Shown piece after piece: positions 34,762 to 45,000 of a stretch of 64,000 nucleotides of DNA. The notes beneath the pieces are model-generated. The model was not told the DNA's origin. It worked only from the letters and a program-made list of their open reading frames with translations, and did not search any database. The stretch spans positions 1,206,501-1,270,500 of the forward strand of contig NZ_CP107942.1 of assembly GCF_036053395.1 (NCBI RefSeq), written 5' to 3'. The stretch is from Actinoplanes sp. NBC_00393 (GTDB taxonomy: Bacteria; Actinomycetota; Actinomycetes; Mycobacteriales; Micromonosporaceae). The position numbers and the translations under genes were made by a program. The stretch's first letter is position 1. Each line of letters starts with the position of its first letter.

Positions 34762-35997
34762 GTGACCGACCAGTTCGACCGAGCGTCGTCGGATCAGCGA
34801 CGCGCGAACGCCGGGTCGGGGTCCTGGTTCCAGGCCGGCCCATGGGCGCCGCCGGAAGGCTCTACCGGAGTCCCGGTCGGCGGTCCGGCGTCCGGCGGCC
34901 CTACCGGCGTCCCGGCGGGCAGTCCGGCCTCCGGCCGCCCCACCGGAGTCCCGGCCGGCAGTCCGGCGTCCGGCCGCCCCACCGGAGTTCCGGTCGGCAG
35001 TCCGGCGTCCGGTCGCCCTACCGTTCCGTTGACCGGCAACGCGCCGATGCTGCCGCCCAGCGGCTTGGCTGAGGCGCGGCCGGTCAGCGCCCCACCCGGC
35101 GGCTCCCGGCTGCTGGGCAGCCCTGCGGGCCCAAGGCTGCCTGCTGAGCCGGCATCGCGCACCGTGCCACCGCGGTTCGCCGGGCGGGTTGTGCTCATCT
35201 ATGAGGAGCAGATCCGCCGGCCCTGGCGGTTGTTGGTGTTCACGGCCGTGCTCGTGGCCTTGACCATCGGGGTGGTGCTGGGCCAGGCAGAGGCCTACCG
35301 GCCGGCGTCGTCGCGTTCGGCGTCGACCGCGCAGGTCGGCGGGGACGCAGCACCGCCGCCGTCCGCCGCCATCCCGACGCCCCCGGCGCCGCTGACCGCC
35401 CCGCTCGGCGCGCTCCAGCAGCGCCGGCTCGAGATTGCCGGGGCGGCGACCACACTGCGCATCCGCACGGCAGAGCTGGGTGAGTCACTCTTCACGATCG
35501 CCGCGCTCGACCAGAGCGCCGTGCCCCAACTGGCCGACACCGGCAACGGCTCGCTGCTCACCCTGACCCCGGGGCTGACCGGCACGGTCGGCGCTGACGT
35601 GGTGCTCAACGCCAAGGTGGCCTGGACGCTCGTGCTCACCGGCGGCGCGACCGAGCTCGACGTGGACTCGCGGGCCGGCGGTCTCGTGGGCCTCGAACTG
35701 ACCGCAGGCGTGTCCCGCGGGGTGCTGCAGTTGGCAAAGCCCAAGGGCGCGGTGCCGTTTACGATCTCCGGCTCGGTGGGCGAGCTGACCGTGCGCACCG
35801 ACGCGGGCGTCCCGGTCCGGGTCCGCTTGGGCAAGGGCGCCGGCCTGGCCACCATCAACGGCAAGGCCAGGCGCGGCGTCAAGGCCGGCACGGCCCTGCG
35901 GGATTCCGGTTGGTCCGCCGCCGAAGACAAGTACGACGTGCGCGCCACCGCCCAGGTGAGCACCCTCCTGGTCGAACGCCTGGTTGCCGGCCGCTGA
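34762..35997 (+). CDS. Membrane protein with repetitive Pro/Gly-rich cytoplasmic N-terminus
   Basis: Protein of 411 residues from GTG 34762, chosen because GGAGG lies six bases ahead. The N-terminal 140 residues are disordered and contain four copies of a 13-residue unit (GSPASGRPTGVPA and variants). One transmembrane helix follows (LLVFTAVLVALTIGVVLGQ). The external part (about 200-411) is beta-rich with regular short strands such as AWTLVLTGGATELDVDSRAGGL, like the solenoid beta-prism seen in cell-surface proteins with DUF4097-like folds. Function unknown. It converges on the sugar-isomerase gene. Confidence 0.72.
   Translation: MTDQFDRASSDQRRANAGSGSWFQAGPWAPPEGSTGVPVGGPASGGPTGVPAGSPASGRPTGVPAGSPASGRPTGVPVGSPASGRPTVPLTGNAPMLPPSGLAEARPVSAPPGGSRLLGSPAGPRLPAEPASRTVPPRFAGRVVLIYEEQIRRPWRLLVFTAVLVALTIGVVLGQAEAYRPASSRSASTAQVGGDAAPPPSAAIPTPPAPLTAPLGALQQRRLEIAGAATTLRIRTAELGESLFTIAALDQSAVPQLADTGNGSLLTLTPGLTGTVGADVVLNAKVAWTLVLTGGATELDVDSRAGGLVGLELTAGVSRGVLQLAKPKGAVPFTISGSVGELTVRTDAGVPVRVRLGKGAGLATINGKARRGVKAGTALRDSGWSAAEDKYDVRATAQVSTLLVERLVAGR
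34869..35027 (+). repeat. 39-base coding repeat (four copies)
   Basis: About four in-frame copies of a 39-base unit encode GVPAGSPASGRPT-like 13-residue repeats. The copies differ by a few bases, mostly at silent or Ala/Val positions. Tandem expansion within the disordered N-terminus explains it. Confidence 0.7.
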
Positions 35998-36008
35998 TCG
36001 CCTGCGTT

Positions 36009-37007
36009 TCAGATGCCGGCTTTCTGGCCGGCGGCGATCAGGTTCTGGGCGGCCTGGCGCAGGCCCTCGATCTGGTCGAGCTCGGTGTCCTCGTGCTCGA
36101 TGTTGACCGCCATGTCCGGGTTGACGGCGTGCAGGGCCTGCAGGAACGGGACCCAGAACTCCTCGCCGTGGCCGCGGCCGACGGCGACGAACTGCCAGGC
36201 GGCGTCGGCCGGCCACTGGTTGAGAGTGTTGTTGCCGCCGATGTTGAGCGGGTTGCGGTCGGACGGCGTACGCGAGAAACGGTCGTCCAGGACCCCGTAG
36301 AGCCGCACGTTGTCCGCGTTGATGCGGGTGTCCTTGGCGGCGGCGTGGAAGACCAGCGAGCCCAGGTGCTCGATCGCGGCGACCGGGTCGATGCCCTGCC
36401 AGAACAGGTGGCTGGGGTCCATCTCGGCGCCGACGTGGGTGGCATTGGTCTGCTCGACGAGGCGTTGCAGGGTGGGTGGGTTGAACACCAGGTTGTGCGG
36501 GTGCATCTCGATGCACACCTTGACGTCGGCGGTGGCGGCGCGGGCCTGGATGTCCTTCCAGAAGTCGACGGCGAGCTGCCACTGGTAGTCGAGCACGTCC
36601 AGATATTGACTGTCCCAGGGGTTGACGATCCAGTTGGCGGCGGTGGCGCCGGGATGGCCGCCGGGCAGGCCGGACATGGCGACGACCCGTCTGACGCCGA
36701 GGGCGGCGGCGACGTCGATGGCCTGGTGCAGGTCGTCGGCGTGTTTCGGGCCGACAAGCGGGTCCGGGTTGAGCGGGTTGCCGTTGACGTTAAGGCCGGT
36801 CAGGGCGACGCCGGCCTGGGTGAAGCGGCCCAGGTAGTCCTCGCGGGCGCCGGCGCTGGCGAGCAGGTCGCCGATCGGCAGGTGCGGGGTGCCGACGAAG
36901 CCGCCGGCGTTGATCTCGGCGCTGGTCAGGCCGAGTTCGCCGAGGATCTTCAGGGCTTCGTCGAGGGGACGGTCGTGCAGGCAGGCGGTGTAGGCGCCGA
37001 GTCGCAT
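36009..37007 (-). CDS. Sugar phosphate isomerase/epimerase
   Basis: TIM-barrel (AP_endonuc_2) protein of 332 residues, starting MRLGAYTACLHDRPLDEALKIL. Probable metal ligands are in VCIEMHPHNLV, GAEMDPSHLFWQG, FHAAAKDTR and NIEHED. It follows the oxidoreductase gene with an 11-base gap and AGGAG ahead of the ATG at 37007. Such isomerase-oxidoreductase pairs, with a LacI regulator opposite, are usual in sugar or polyol breakdown units. The substrate is unknown. A longer open frame upstream is the shadow of the oxidoreductase gene. Confidence 0.82.
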   Translation of the reverse strand: MRLGAYTACLHDRPLDEALKILGELGLTSAEINAGGFVGTPHLPIGDLLASAGAREDYLGRFTQAGVALTGLNVNGNPLNPDPLVGPKHADDLHQAIDVAAALGVRRVVAMSGLPGGHPGATAANWIVNPWDSQYLDVLDYQWQLAVDFWKDIQARAATADVKVCIEMHPHNLVFNPPTLQRLVEQTNATHVGAEMDPSHLFWQGIDPVAAIEHLGSLVFHAAAKDTRINADNVRLYGVLDDRFSRTPSDRNPLNIGGNNTLNQWPADAAWQFVAVGRGHGEEFWVPFLQALHAVNPDMAVNIEHEDTELDQIEGLRQAAQNLIAAGQKAGI

Positions 37008-37018
37008 CGGGGAACTCC

Positions 37019-38188
37019 TCAGAGGTGGCTGGGCTTGTCGACGGCCGCGACGACGGCCTCGAGGACGCGCAGGTTGTGCAGGCCGTGGGCCATGGTCGGA
37101 CAGGGCGGCAGGGCAGTCACGCCGGCGATCTGGTCGAGGAACGCACGGGCCTGGTAGACGAAGAAGTCGTTCTGCCCGTGGCCGACGGTGGGAAAGTCCA
37201 TCGGCAGGCCCTGCGCCACATAGGGGTGCCAGGGGCCGATGAAGACCTGGCGGGGGCCGTTGACCACGGCGGCGGGCGCGCCGTCGACGATGGTGAACTC
37301 GGCCGGGCGGGTCAGGTCGAACGAGGCGGAGCCGTTCTCGCAGAACAGGTCGATGCGCAGCGTGTTGGCGTGCCCGTAGGCGACCCGCGACAGCGAGAAG
37401 GTGCCGACCGCGCCGCTGTCGTAGCTGGTGGTGAAGGTGCAGACGTCCTCGTTCTCCACCGGGACGCGCTCGTCGCTGAGCTGCACCCCGCCGGCGTGCC
37501 CGACGGCGACGCCGAGCGGTCTGGGCCGGTCTTTGACCAGGGTGGCCATCATGGTGCCCTGCACGGCGCTGGTCGGGCCGCAGAAGAACTCGGCCAGGTC
37601 GACCATGTGGCTGCCGATGTCGGCGAGCACGCCGGAGCCGGGGGCGCCCTGGTAGCGCCAGCTCATCGGGCGCTGCGGGTCGTGCCCGTAGTCGCACCAG
37701 TAGTTGCCGACGAAGTGCCGGACCGGGCCGAGCCGCTGCTCGACCTCGCGGCGGATCGCGTTGATCGCCGGGGAGCGGCGGAAGGTGAAACCGACCGCGT
37801 CGACCTGCCCGGACGCGGCCGCGGCGGCGTCGACCATGGCCTGGGCGTCGGCGACCGTGGGGGCGAGCGGTTTCTCGCAGAGGACGTGTTTGCCGGCGGC
37901 CAGGGCGGCCTCGGTGATCTCGCGGTGCAGGTTGTTGGCGACGGCGACGCTGACGGCGTCGATGTCGGGGGAGTCGATCGCGGCGCGCCAGTCGGTGAGG
38001 GCGCGCTCGAAGCCGTAACGCCGGGCGGCGTCGGCGGCGAACGGCTCGTACACGTCCACGATCGCCACCAGGCGCGGCGGCGGACGGTCCAGATCGAAGA
38101 CGGTGGCGGCATTCCGGTACGCATTCGCGTGGGCCCGGCCGACCATGCCGGCTCCGATCACGGCGACGCCGGGGGAGGGGTGTGTCAT
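37019..38188 (-). CDS. Gfo/Idh/MocA-family oxidoreductase
   Basis: NAD(P)-dependent sugar or polyol dehydrogenase of 389 residues. The Rossmann motif is VAVIGAGMVGRAHANAY, the catalytic block is LCEKPLAPTVADA and the C-terminal alpha/beta domain includes WRYQGAPGSGVLADIGSHMVDLAEF. The gene is first in a two-gene unit with the isomerase at 36009. It starts 90 bases from the divergent LacI gene, and a LacI-type operator lies between. The exact substrate is not readable. Confidence 0.88.
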   Translation of the reverse strand: MTHPSPGVAVIGAGMVGRAHANAYRNAATVFDLDRPPPRLVAIVDVYEPFAADAARRYGFERALTDWRAAIDSPDIDAVSVAVANNLHREITEAALAAGKHVLCEKPLAPTVADAQAMVDAAAAASGQVDAVGFTFRRSPAINAIRREVEQRLGPVRHFVGNYWCDYGHDPQRPMSWRYQGAPGSGVLADIGSHMVDLAEFFCGPTSAVQGTMMATLVKDRPRPLGVAVGHAGGVQLSDERVPVENEDVCTFTTSYDSGAVGTFSLSRVAYGHANTLRIDLFCENGSASFDLTRPAEFTIVDGAPAAVVNGPRQVFIGPWHPYVAQGLPMDFPTVGHGQNDFFVYQARAFLDQIAGVTALPPCPTMAHGLHNLRVLEAVVAAVDKPSHL

Positions 38189-38204
38189 CGTGGGCTCCTG
38201 GCTT

Positions 38205-38216
38205 TAAAACGCTTTA
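38205..38216. promoter_or_regulatory. LacI-type operator TAAAAC-GCTTTA
   Basis: A near-perfect palindrome with a central CG, typical of LacI-family sites, with one mismatch. It lies 16 bases ahead of the oxidoreductase start and 62 ahead of the LacI gene, so it would serve both. Confidence 0.65.
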
Positions 38217-38278
38217 GGACCCCTGTACTCTCAATGTCGATCACGAGCTGTGTCAATGCCGTCACGCGAGGTGTTCAG

Positions 38279-39385
38279 ATGGTGAAGCGTCCGCGGCTGA
38301 CCGACGTCGCCGCCCGGGTCGGGGTGTCGCCCGCCTCGGTGTCGCTCGTCCTGCGCGGCGTTCCGGGTCCCAGCGCCGAGACCCGCGACCGGGTCCTGGC
38401 GGCCGCCGCCGAGCTTGGCTACCGCGCTGACCGCACGGCCAGCATGCTCGCCCGCCGCCGCCGGCAGCTGCTCGGTGTGATGCTGGACGTGCGCAACCCG
38501 TTCCATGCCGAGCTGGCCGAGGAGATCCACGTCGCCGCCGGCCACGCGGGCTACGAGGTGGTCCTGGCGACCCTGACCCGCGACAGCGACGAGCGCAGCG
38601 CCACCGAGACCCTGCTCGACTTCCGCTGCGAAGCTTTGATCCTGCTCGGCCCCGAGTCGGCGCCGTCCGAGCTGGACGCTCTGGCCGCGCAGGTGCCGTG
38701 CGTCGCCGTCGGCACCGCCGTGCGCGGGGCCGCGGTCGACGTGGTCCGCTCCGCCGACGACGTGGGGGTGGAGGCCGCCCTGGATCATTTGATCGGGCTC
38801 GGGCACAGCCGGATCGCGTTCCTCGACGGCGGCGCCGGCCCGGTGGCCGCGATGCGCCGCCGCGGCTACCGCCGGGCCATGCGCCGGGCCGGGCTCCCCG
38901 AGCAGGTCCTGCCCGGCGACCACACCGAGGCCGGCGGCATCCGAGCCGGCCGGGCCCTGCTGACCGGCCCGGCCGGCGAGGGAAGCGAGCGAAGCACGGC
39001 GGGCGAAGGAAGCGAGCGAAGCACGGCGGCCGAAAAGAGCGAGCGGAGCCCGGCCGGTGAACGAAGCGAGCGGAGCCCGGCCGGAGAGAAGGGCCGGCCG
39101 ACGGCCGTCGTCGCCTCCAACGACCGCCTCGCGGTCGGCCTGATGGACGCGCTGCTGCGGGCCGGCGTCAGCGTGCCCGGAGAGATCTCCGTGGTGGGGT
39201 ACGACGACAGCACCCTGGCCCGGCTCGCCCACATCGACCTGACCTCGGTCAACCAGAAGGCGCCGGAGCAGGCCCACCACGCCGTGCAGGCCGCGATCTC
39301 CCGCCTCGACCACGGCCGCGACCGCCGGATTGAAACGGTCCTGGTCCCCAGCCTCGTGATCCGCGGCAGCACAGCGCCGCCATGA
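38279..39385 (+). CDS. LacI-family transcriptional regulator with a repetitive insertion
   Basis: Regulator of 368 residues that should repress the divergent sugar unit. Residues 4-50 are the helix-turn-helix and hinge (RLTDVAARVGVSPASVSLVLRG). The rest is a periplasmic-binding-like sensor (VMLDVRNPFHAELAEEI, VVASNDRLAVGLMDALLRAG, VVGYDDSTLARLAHIDLTSV). Between the segment ALLTGPA and RPTAVVASND an insertion of about 40 residues holds four GERSERSxA-like units. This insert is unlike anything in the family. ATG 38279 is favoured. The long frame upstream is a shadow of the oxidoreductase gene. Confidence 0.9.
   Translation: MVKRPRLTDVAARVGVSPASVSLVLRGVPGPSAETRDRVLAAAAELGYRADRTASMLARRRRQLLGVMLDVRNPFHAELAEEIHVAAGHAGYEVVLATLTRDSDERSATETLLDFRCEALILLGPESAPSELDALAAQVPCVAVGTAVRGAAVDVVRSADDVGVEAALDHLIGLGHSRIAFLDGGAGPVAAMRRRGYRRAMRRAGLPEQVLPGDHTEAGGIRAGRALLTGPAGEGSERSTAGEGSERSTAAEKSERSPAGERSERSPAGEKGRPTAVVASNDRLAVGLMDALLRAGVSVPGEISVVGYDDSTLARLAHIDLTSVNQKAPEQAHHAVQAAISRLDHGRDRRIETVLVPSLVIRGSTAPP
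38977..39097 (+). repeat. Tandem repeat inside the LacI gene (SERS-type units)
   Basis: Four imperfect 30-base copies (GAAGCGAGCGAAGCACGGCG-like) insert about 40 residues rich in Ser, Glu and Arg. The reading frame is kept. The copies are two near-identical pairs. Such GAGCGAAGC-type repeats are known in actinomycete genomes as low-complexity insertions; here one sits in a regulator's sensor domain. Confidence 0.75.
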
Positions 39386-39730
39386 TCAGAACAGGAACAC
39401 GGTCAGCTGGATCACCGCCCCGACGAAGAGCAGAGCGGCCAGCACCAGGTAGGCCACGGCGGTCCGGCGCAGACCGCTCGAGTAGGCGGCACCGGCGATC
39501 GCCAGCGGGCCGAGGCCGACGAACGCCACGGCGGCCACCAGGGTGAGGATCGCCATGCTCTCGATGGACTCGCCGCCGCCGGGAGACTCTCCCCAGGTCG
39601 ACATGAAGAACCAGAAGGACACCAGCGCCAGGCTGACGGTACCGATCAGCCAGCCCACGGTCAGGGCAGCGATCGTGAGCGGCGCTATCACCCGCGACTT
39701 CGGTGTCGATCTATCCGGCATGGTCGCCAC
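39386..39730 (-). CDS. Small three- or four-helix membrane protein
   Basis: Protein of 114 residues with hydrophobic helices at about 17-45, 58-82 and 92-114 (ALTVGWLIGTVSLALVSFWFF; AILTLVAAVAFVGLGPLAIAG; VAYLVLAALLFVGAVIQLTVFLF). No family recognised. The stop abuts the LacI stop with no bases between. The gene lies 25 bases downstream of the UbiB-type kinase gene, so it may be expressed with it. Start GTG at 39730, or ATG at 39721. Confidence 0.62.
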   Translation of the reverse strand: MATMPDRSTPKSRVIAPLTIAALTVGWLIGTVSLALVSFWFFMSTWGESPGGGESIESMAILTLVAAVAFVGLGPLAIAGAAYSSGLRRTAVAYLVLAALLFVGAVIQLTVFLF

Positions 39731-39755
39731 CGTAGGCGGTGCCGGCCACTGAAGA

Positions 39756-41714
39756 TCATTCGCGGCGGAAGATGACCGCCAGGACGCGCAGGATCAGGAC
39801 CACCGAGACGATCAGCAGGCCGTACCCGAGCAGCGAGAACAACCCGATGCCGGTGCCCGTCCGCGGCCCATCGCCGCTGCCCAGCAGCAGGGTGGCCATC
39901 ACCCCGGCGGACGCGCCGATCACCGCGAGCAGCGCCTGATGGAACAGCCCGGTGAGCAGCCGCCGGTCCTGGTCGTCGGAGAACAGCCGGACGTTGAGGC
40001 GCAGCCGTCCGTTCTCCACGGCGTCGCCGATGCGGTCGAGACGACGAGGCAGGCCGCGCAGCAGCGGCAGCAGGGCGAGCAGCTCCTCTTCCAGGGTGCC
40101 GCGCAGCCGATGCGGGGCGATGGCCTCGGCGATGCGCCGGCCGCCGGACGCCCGGGCCTGCCCGATCAGGTCGAAGCCGGGCCGCAGCAGGGTCAGGGTG
40201 CCCTCCAGGGTGGCGAAGGCCCGGAACACCGCGGCGACCGGCGCGGGCACGCCCAGCCCGTACGCGGTGAAGGTGCGCAGCAGAGCGGTCACCGCGGTGA
40301 CGCCGGCGGTGGCGCCGGGCGCCGCGTAACGCACCAGCAGCGTGCCGATGGTGCGCTGCAACTGCCGTTCGTCGACCTCGCCGCTGTGGTCGACGAGCTG
40401 CAGCAGGGCGTCGCTGGCGGCCACCGAGTCGCCGCGGCCGACCGCTTCGAGCAGGCGGCCGATCGCGGTCCGGGTCACCGCGTCGAGCCGGCCGACCGAG
40501 CCCAGATCGAGCATCCCGAGGTTGCCGTCGTCGTCGACGAGCAGGTTGCCCGGGTGCAGGTCGGCGTGGAAGACCCCGTGGATCAGCACCTGGTCGAGCA
40601 TGCTGTCGAGCAGCCCGGCCGCCGCCGTCTCGCGCTGGGCGTCGTCGAGCGTGGCCGTGCCGAGCGTGGTGCCGGGGAGCCGGTCCATCACCAGGACCCG
40701 TTCCGAGCTGAGCGAGGAATGCACGCGCGGTACCCGTACCCCGCGGTGGGGTGAGGTTGCCAGCGCGGCGGCCATGGTCTGCAGGTTGTCGCGTTCCACG
40801 GTGAAGTCGAGCTCTTCGCGCAAGGCCTCGGCGAAGCCGAGGGCGAGATTGCGTACGCCGAACGAGCGACCCCAGGACGTGCGGGTCTCCAGGGTGTCGG
40901 CGAGCCGCGACACGATGTCCAGGTCGCGTTCGACGACGGTGGCGATGCCGGGCCGGCGCACCTTGACCACCACGTCGGTGCCGTCGTGCAGCCGCGCCGC
41001 GTGCACCTGGGCCACCGACGCCGCAGCGAGCGGTTCGGTGTCGATGGTCGCGAAGACGTCCTCGACCGGTGCGTCGAGTTCGGCGGTGAGCGCGGCCGAG
41101 ACCTGCTCCCACGGCACCGGGGCGGCCTTGTCCTGCAGCGCGGTCAGTTCGTCGACGAACTCGGCCGGCAGCAGGTCACGCCGGGTGGAGAGCAACTGGC
41201 CGACCTTCACGAAGGTCACGCCGCCCTCGTCGAGGGCGGCGCGCAGCGAGCGGGCCAGCCGCCGCCGCGACGCCGCGGAGTCGGGTCCGGGGCCGGGCCG
41301 TCCGCGCAGAAACCGGCCGAGGCCGTGCCGCAGCGCGATCCGCATGATGCTCCAGTAGCGCCGGGTGCGGGCGACCCGCCGGCGCGCGCTGCGCCACATC
41401 TCCACCGGCCCGGGCAGCGAACCGGTCGGCAGCAGCACTTCGAGGACGACCAGGACGGCCATCGCGAGCAGGGCCGCCACGGTGGCCGAGGTGAGGAACA
41501 GCAGGAAGGCCTGGCCGCCGCTGACCGCATCCGGGTCGGGCGGTGCGAGCGCCGCCAGGATCGGGGTGGCCATGAACAGCGCCAGCAGGGCTGCCGCCAG
41601 CGTCCGGATCGGACCGACGCGTACGCCGAGCAGGCGCCGGATCACCGCGGCGAACAGCAGCACCGTCACCGCGAGCGTCGGAATGAACAGCGTGGCCCCT
41701 ATCGCGTTCTCCAC
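39756..41714 (-). CDS. UbiB/ABC1/ADCK-family atypical kinase with membrane segments
   Basis: Protein of 652 residues. N-terminal hydrophobic helices (residues 8-30, 40-60, 75-100) are followed by the UbiB domain: the KxGQ motif in FVKVGQLLSTRRDLLPAEF, the alanine-rich loop AAASVAQVHAA, the Lys in DVVVKVRRPG, the catalytic loop HADLHPGNLLV and the DLG of MLDLGSVGRL. Two further helices stand at the C-terminus. The family supports quinone or isoprenoid lipid metabolism or acts as unusual ATPases. The target here is unknown. A GTG at 41714 is chosen, since the frame beyond it is the shadow of the opposite gene. Confidence 0.85.
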   Translation of the reverse strand: MENAIGATLFIPTLAVTVLLFAAVIRRLLGVRVGPIRTLAAALLALFMATPILAALAPPDPDAVSGGQAFLLFLTSATVAALLAMAVLVVLEVLLPTGSLPGPVEMWRSARRRVARTRRYWSIMRIALRHGLGRFLRGRPGPGPDSAASRRRLARSLRAALDEGGVTFVKVGQLLSTRRDLLPAEFVDELTALQDKAAPVPWEQVSAALTAELDAPVEDVFATIDTEPLAAASVAQVHAARLHDGTDVVVKVRRPGIATVVERDLDIVSRLADTLETRTSWGRSFGVRNLALGFAEALREELDFTVERDNLQTMAAALATSPHRGVRVPRVHSSLSSERVLVMDRLPGTTLGTATLDDAQRETAAAGLLDSMLDQVLIHGVFHADLHPGNLLVDDDGNLGMLDLGSVGRLDAVTRTAIGRLLEAVGRGDSVAASDALLQLVDHSGEVDERQLQRTIGTLLVRYAAPGATAGVTAVTALLRTFTAYGLGVPAPVAAVFRAFATLEGTLTLLRPGFDLIGQARASGGRRIAEAIAPHRLRGTLEEELLALLPLLRGLPRRLDRIGDAVENGRLRLNVRLFSDDQDRRLLTGLFHQALLAVIGASAGVMATLLLGSGDGPRTGTGIGLFSLLGYGLLIVSVVLILRVLAVIFRRE

Positions 41715-42018
41715 GGGGAGCGACGATATCCGCAGATTGCCACCGAGGGGCTGGACGACAACCTGAGCGGGCGCAATCCCGACTCCGCGGCCGCCGCGGC
41801 CCGCCGACCCGGTCCCGGAGCACCTGCTCACCAACGGCGTCACCGACGAGCCGATCCGGTACGCCCGGGCGGCAACGGCGCCGGCCCGGCTTGAACCGCG
41901 GGTTTCCTGGGTACGGCGTTGCGCGCAAGACCGCTCGCGAGTGACCCGTGTCCCCACAGGGCCGCACGGCCGGTTACCGTGAGACCGGGTTGGCCCGCGG
42001 CAAGGAGATCTGCACAGG
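41715..42018. other. Divergent intergenic region between the kinase genes
   Basis: About 300 bases between the UbiB-type gene and the hybrid histidine kinase gene. Open frames cross it but have no support. It should hold promoters for both genes. A RBS-like CAAGGAGA lies 11 bases ahead of the kinase start. Confidence 0.45.
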
Positions 42019-45000
42019 ATGAGCGGTAGCGAACACCGGCCGTCGCCACGGTCCGGGGTCGACGTCTTCGCGGCCGACCGTGAGGTCGGAACGGATCTGG
42101 CCGGCGTCGACTGGGCGTCGACGCCGCTGGGCCCGCCGGCCGGCTGGCCGCAGAGTCTGCAGACCGCGGTCAGCATCCTGCTCTCGTCGCGGTTCCCGAT
42201 GTGGATGGCCTGGGGGCCGCAGCTGACGTTCTTCTGCAACGCCGCCTACCGCCGGGACACGCTGGGCCGTAAGTACCCGTGGGCGCTGGGCCGGCCGGCC
42301 GGCGAGGTGTGGGCGGAGATCTGGGACGACATCGGCCCGCGCATCGACACCGTGCTGACCACCGGCGAGGCGACCTGGGACGAGGCGTTGCTGCTGTTCC
42401 TGGAGCGCTCGGGGTATTCGGAGGAGTCGTACCACACGTTCTCCTACAGCCCGCTGCGCGACGACGACGGCACGCTGATCGGCATGCTCTGCGTGGTCAG
42501 CGAGGACACCGAACGGGTGATCGGCGAGCGGCGGATGGCGACGCTGCGCGATCTCGGCTCGGATCCCAGCGTGGTGCGCACCGAGCAGGAGATGCTGGCC
42601 TTCGCCGGCCGCCAGCTCGACCGCAACCTGCGGGATCTGCCGTTCACGCTGACGTACCTGTTCAGCGAGGACGGCGGCGCGCGACTGGCCGCGGCCACCG
42701 GCATCACCGCCGAGCACCCGGCGTCGGCCGCCGGGCTGTGGCCGACGGCGACGCTGGCCGCGCAGGAGCCGGTGCTGATGGCACTCGACGGCGAGGCGTT
42801 CGCCGCTCTGCCCGCCGGGGACTGGCCGGAGCCACCCACCCAGGCGCTGGTGGTGCCGCTGCTGCGGCAGGGCGGGGCGCCGTACGGGTTCCTGGTCGCC
42901 GGGCTCAACCGGTACCGGCAACTCGACGACGGCTACCGCGGCTTCGTCGAGCTGACCGCCGGCCACATCGCGGCGGGGATCGCCAGCGCCCGCAGTTACC
43001 AGGCTCAGCAACGGCGGGCCGAGGAGCTTGCCGAACTGGACCGGGCGAAGACCGCCTTCTTCTCCAACATCAGCCACGAGTTCCGTACCCCGTTGACCTT
43101 GATCATGGGCCCGGTTGAGGAGCTGCGGACCCAGTTGGCCGGCTCCGGCGACCGGGTGCACGAGGAGCTGGAGGTCATCCACCGCAACGGGCTGCGGCTC
43201 GGCAAGCTGGTCAACACGCTGCTCGACTTCTCCCGGATCGAGGCGGGCCGGATGCAGGCCCGTTACGAGCCGGTCGACCTGGCCGCCGCCACCGCTGATC
43301 TGGCGAGTGTGTTCCGTTCCGCCGTCGACCGGGCCGGCCTGACGTTCGAGGTGGACTGCCCACCGCTGCCGCAGCCGGTCTACCTGGACCGGGGCATGTG
43401 GGAGAAGGTCGTTCTCAACCTGCTCAGCAACGCCCTCAAGTTCACCTTCGACGGCGGGATCCGGGTGGCGGTGCGTGCCGGCGATGACCAGGCCGTCGTC
43501 ACCATCGCGGACAGCGGTGTCGGCGTTCCGGCGGCCGAGATGCCGCGACTGTTCGAACGCTTCCACCGCATCGAGAACGCGCGGTCCCGCTCGAACGAGG
43601 GCAGCGGCATCGGCCTGGCGCTGGTGAAAGAGCTGGTCGGCCTGCACGGCGGCACCATCACCGCGGACAGCACCCTCGGCGAGGGCACGGTCTTCACCAT
43701 CCGGCTGCGGTTCGGCACCGCGCACCTGCCGGACGACCCGGTCACCGCACCCGACGACGTCACCCCGGTCTCGGTCAACGCCGACCCGTTCCTGCAGGAG
43801 GCGCTGCGCTGGCTGCCCGCCTCCGGCCCGGCCGGGGATGCGGCGGTGCTGGCGGTGCAGCCGACCGGGCAGCCGGCCGACGGCGCGGCGGCGGTGCTGG
43901 TCGCCGACGACAACGCGGACATGCGCGACTACCTGACCCGGCTGCTGCGCGCCGCCGGGCACGACGTGACCGCGGTCAGCGACGGGCAGGCCGCCCTGGA
44001 AGCGGCCCGCCACGACGTGCCGGACGTCATCGTCAGCGACGTGATGATGCCCCGCCTCGACGGGTTGCAACTGGTCGCCGCGCTGCGCGCCGACCCGCGT
44101 ACTGCGGGGACGCCGGTGCTGCTGCTGTCGGCGCGGGCCGGGCAGGAGGCCTCCATCGAAGGGTTGGAGGCGGGGGCCGACGACTACCTGTTCAAGCCGT
44201 TCTCGGCGGCGGAGCTGCTGGCGCGCGTACGCGGCAATGTCGCCCTCGCCCGCCTGCGCAACCACCATGCCCGCTGGCGCACCGCCCTGATCGATTCGCT
44301 GCAGGAGGCGTTCTTCGTCTGCGACGACAGCGGCGCCGTCATCGAGATCAACACGGCGTTCACCGACATCCTCGGGTACGGGCCGGAGGGCCTGCCCTAC
44401 GCCCCGGTCCACCCGTGGTGGCCGGACGCGAGCCTCGACGCCGGCGGGCACCAGGCGGTCGCCGACGCCTTCGACATGCTGCTCGAACAGTCGCAGGGCA
44501 CGTACACGATCCCGGTCGTGCACCGCGACGGCCGCAGACTGTGGGCCGCGGCCTCGTTCAACCAGGTGGTCGACCCGGACACCGGCAAACGCGTCATCGT
44601 CGGCACCTTCCGCGATGTCACCGCCGAGCACTACGCCGTGCAGCAGGACAGCGCGCTGGCCGCGCTCGGCATGCACCTGTCGCGCGCCGAGAACATCACC
44701 GAGGCGCTCAGCGGCGTGCTGCGTGAGCTGCGCGACCTGTGGCAGGCGCGGTACGTGCTGGCGGCCGTCTTCGACGACTCCGGCACCCCCGGAGTGACCG
44801 CCACCGACCCCGGCGTGACCTGGGAGAACCTGTCCGAGGAGCAGCGCAGCGCGGTCCTGGCGGTGCGTGACCGGCCGGTGCTGACCTCGGCCACCGACAC
44901 CACCACGCTCACCGGCATCTCCCTGGACCATCCGGGCGGCACCATGGCCCTGTGGATCGAGCTGGCCGGCGGCCGGCCGTTCACCGCGCAGGACCAGACG

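Noticed and set aside
37025..38278. Upstream extension of the LacI frame
   Set aside because: It is the shadow of the oppositely oriented oxidoreductase gene. The conserved HTH starts right after ATG 38279.
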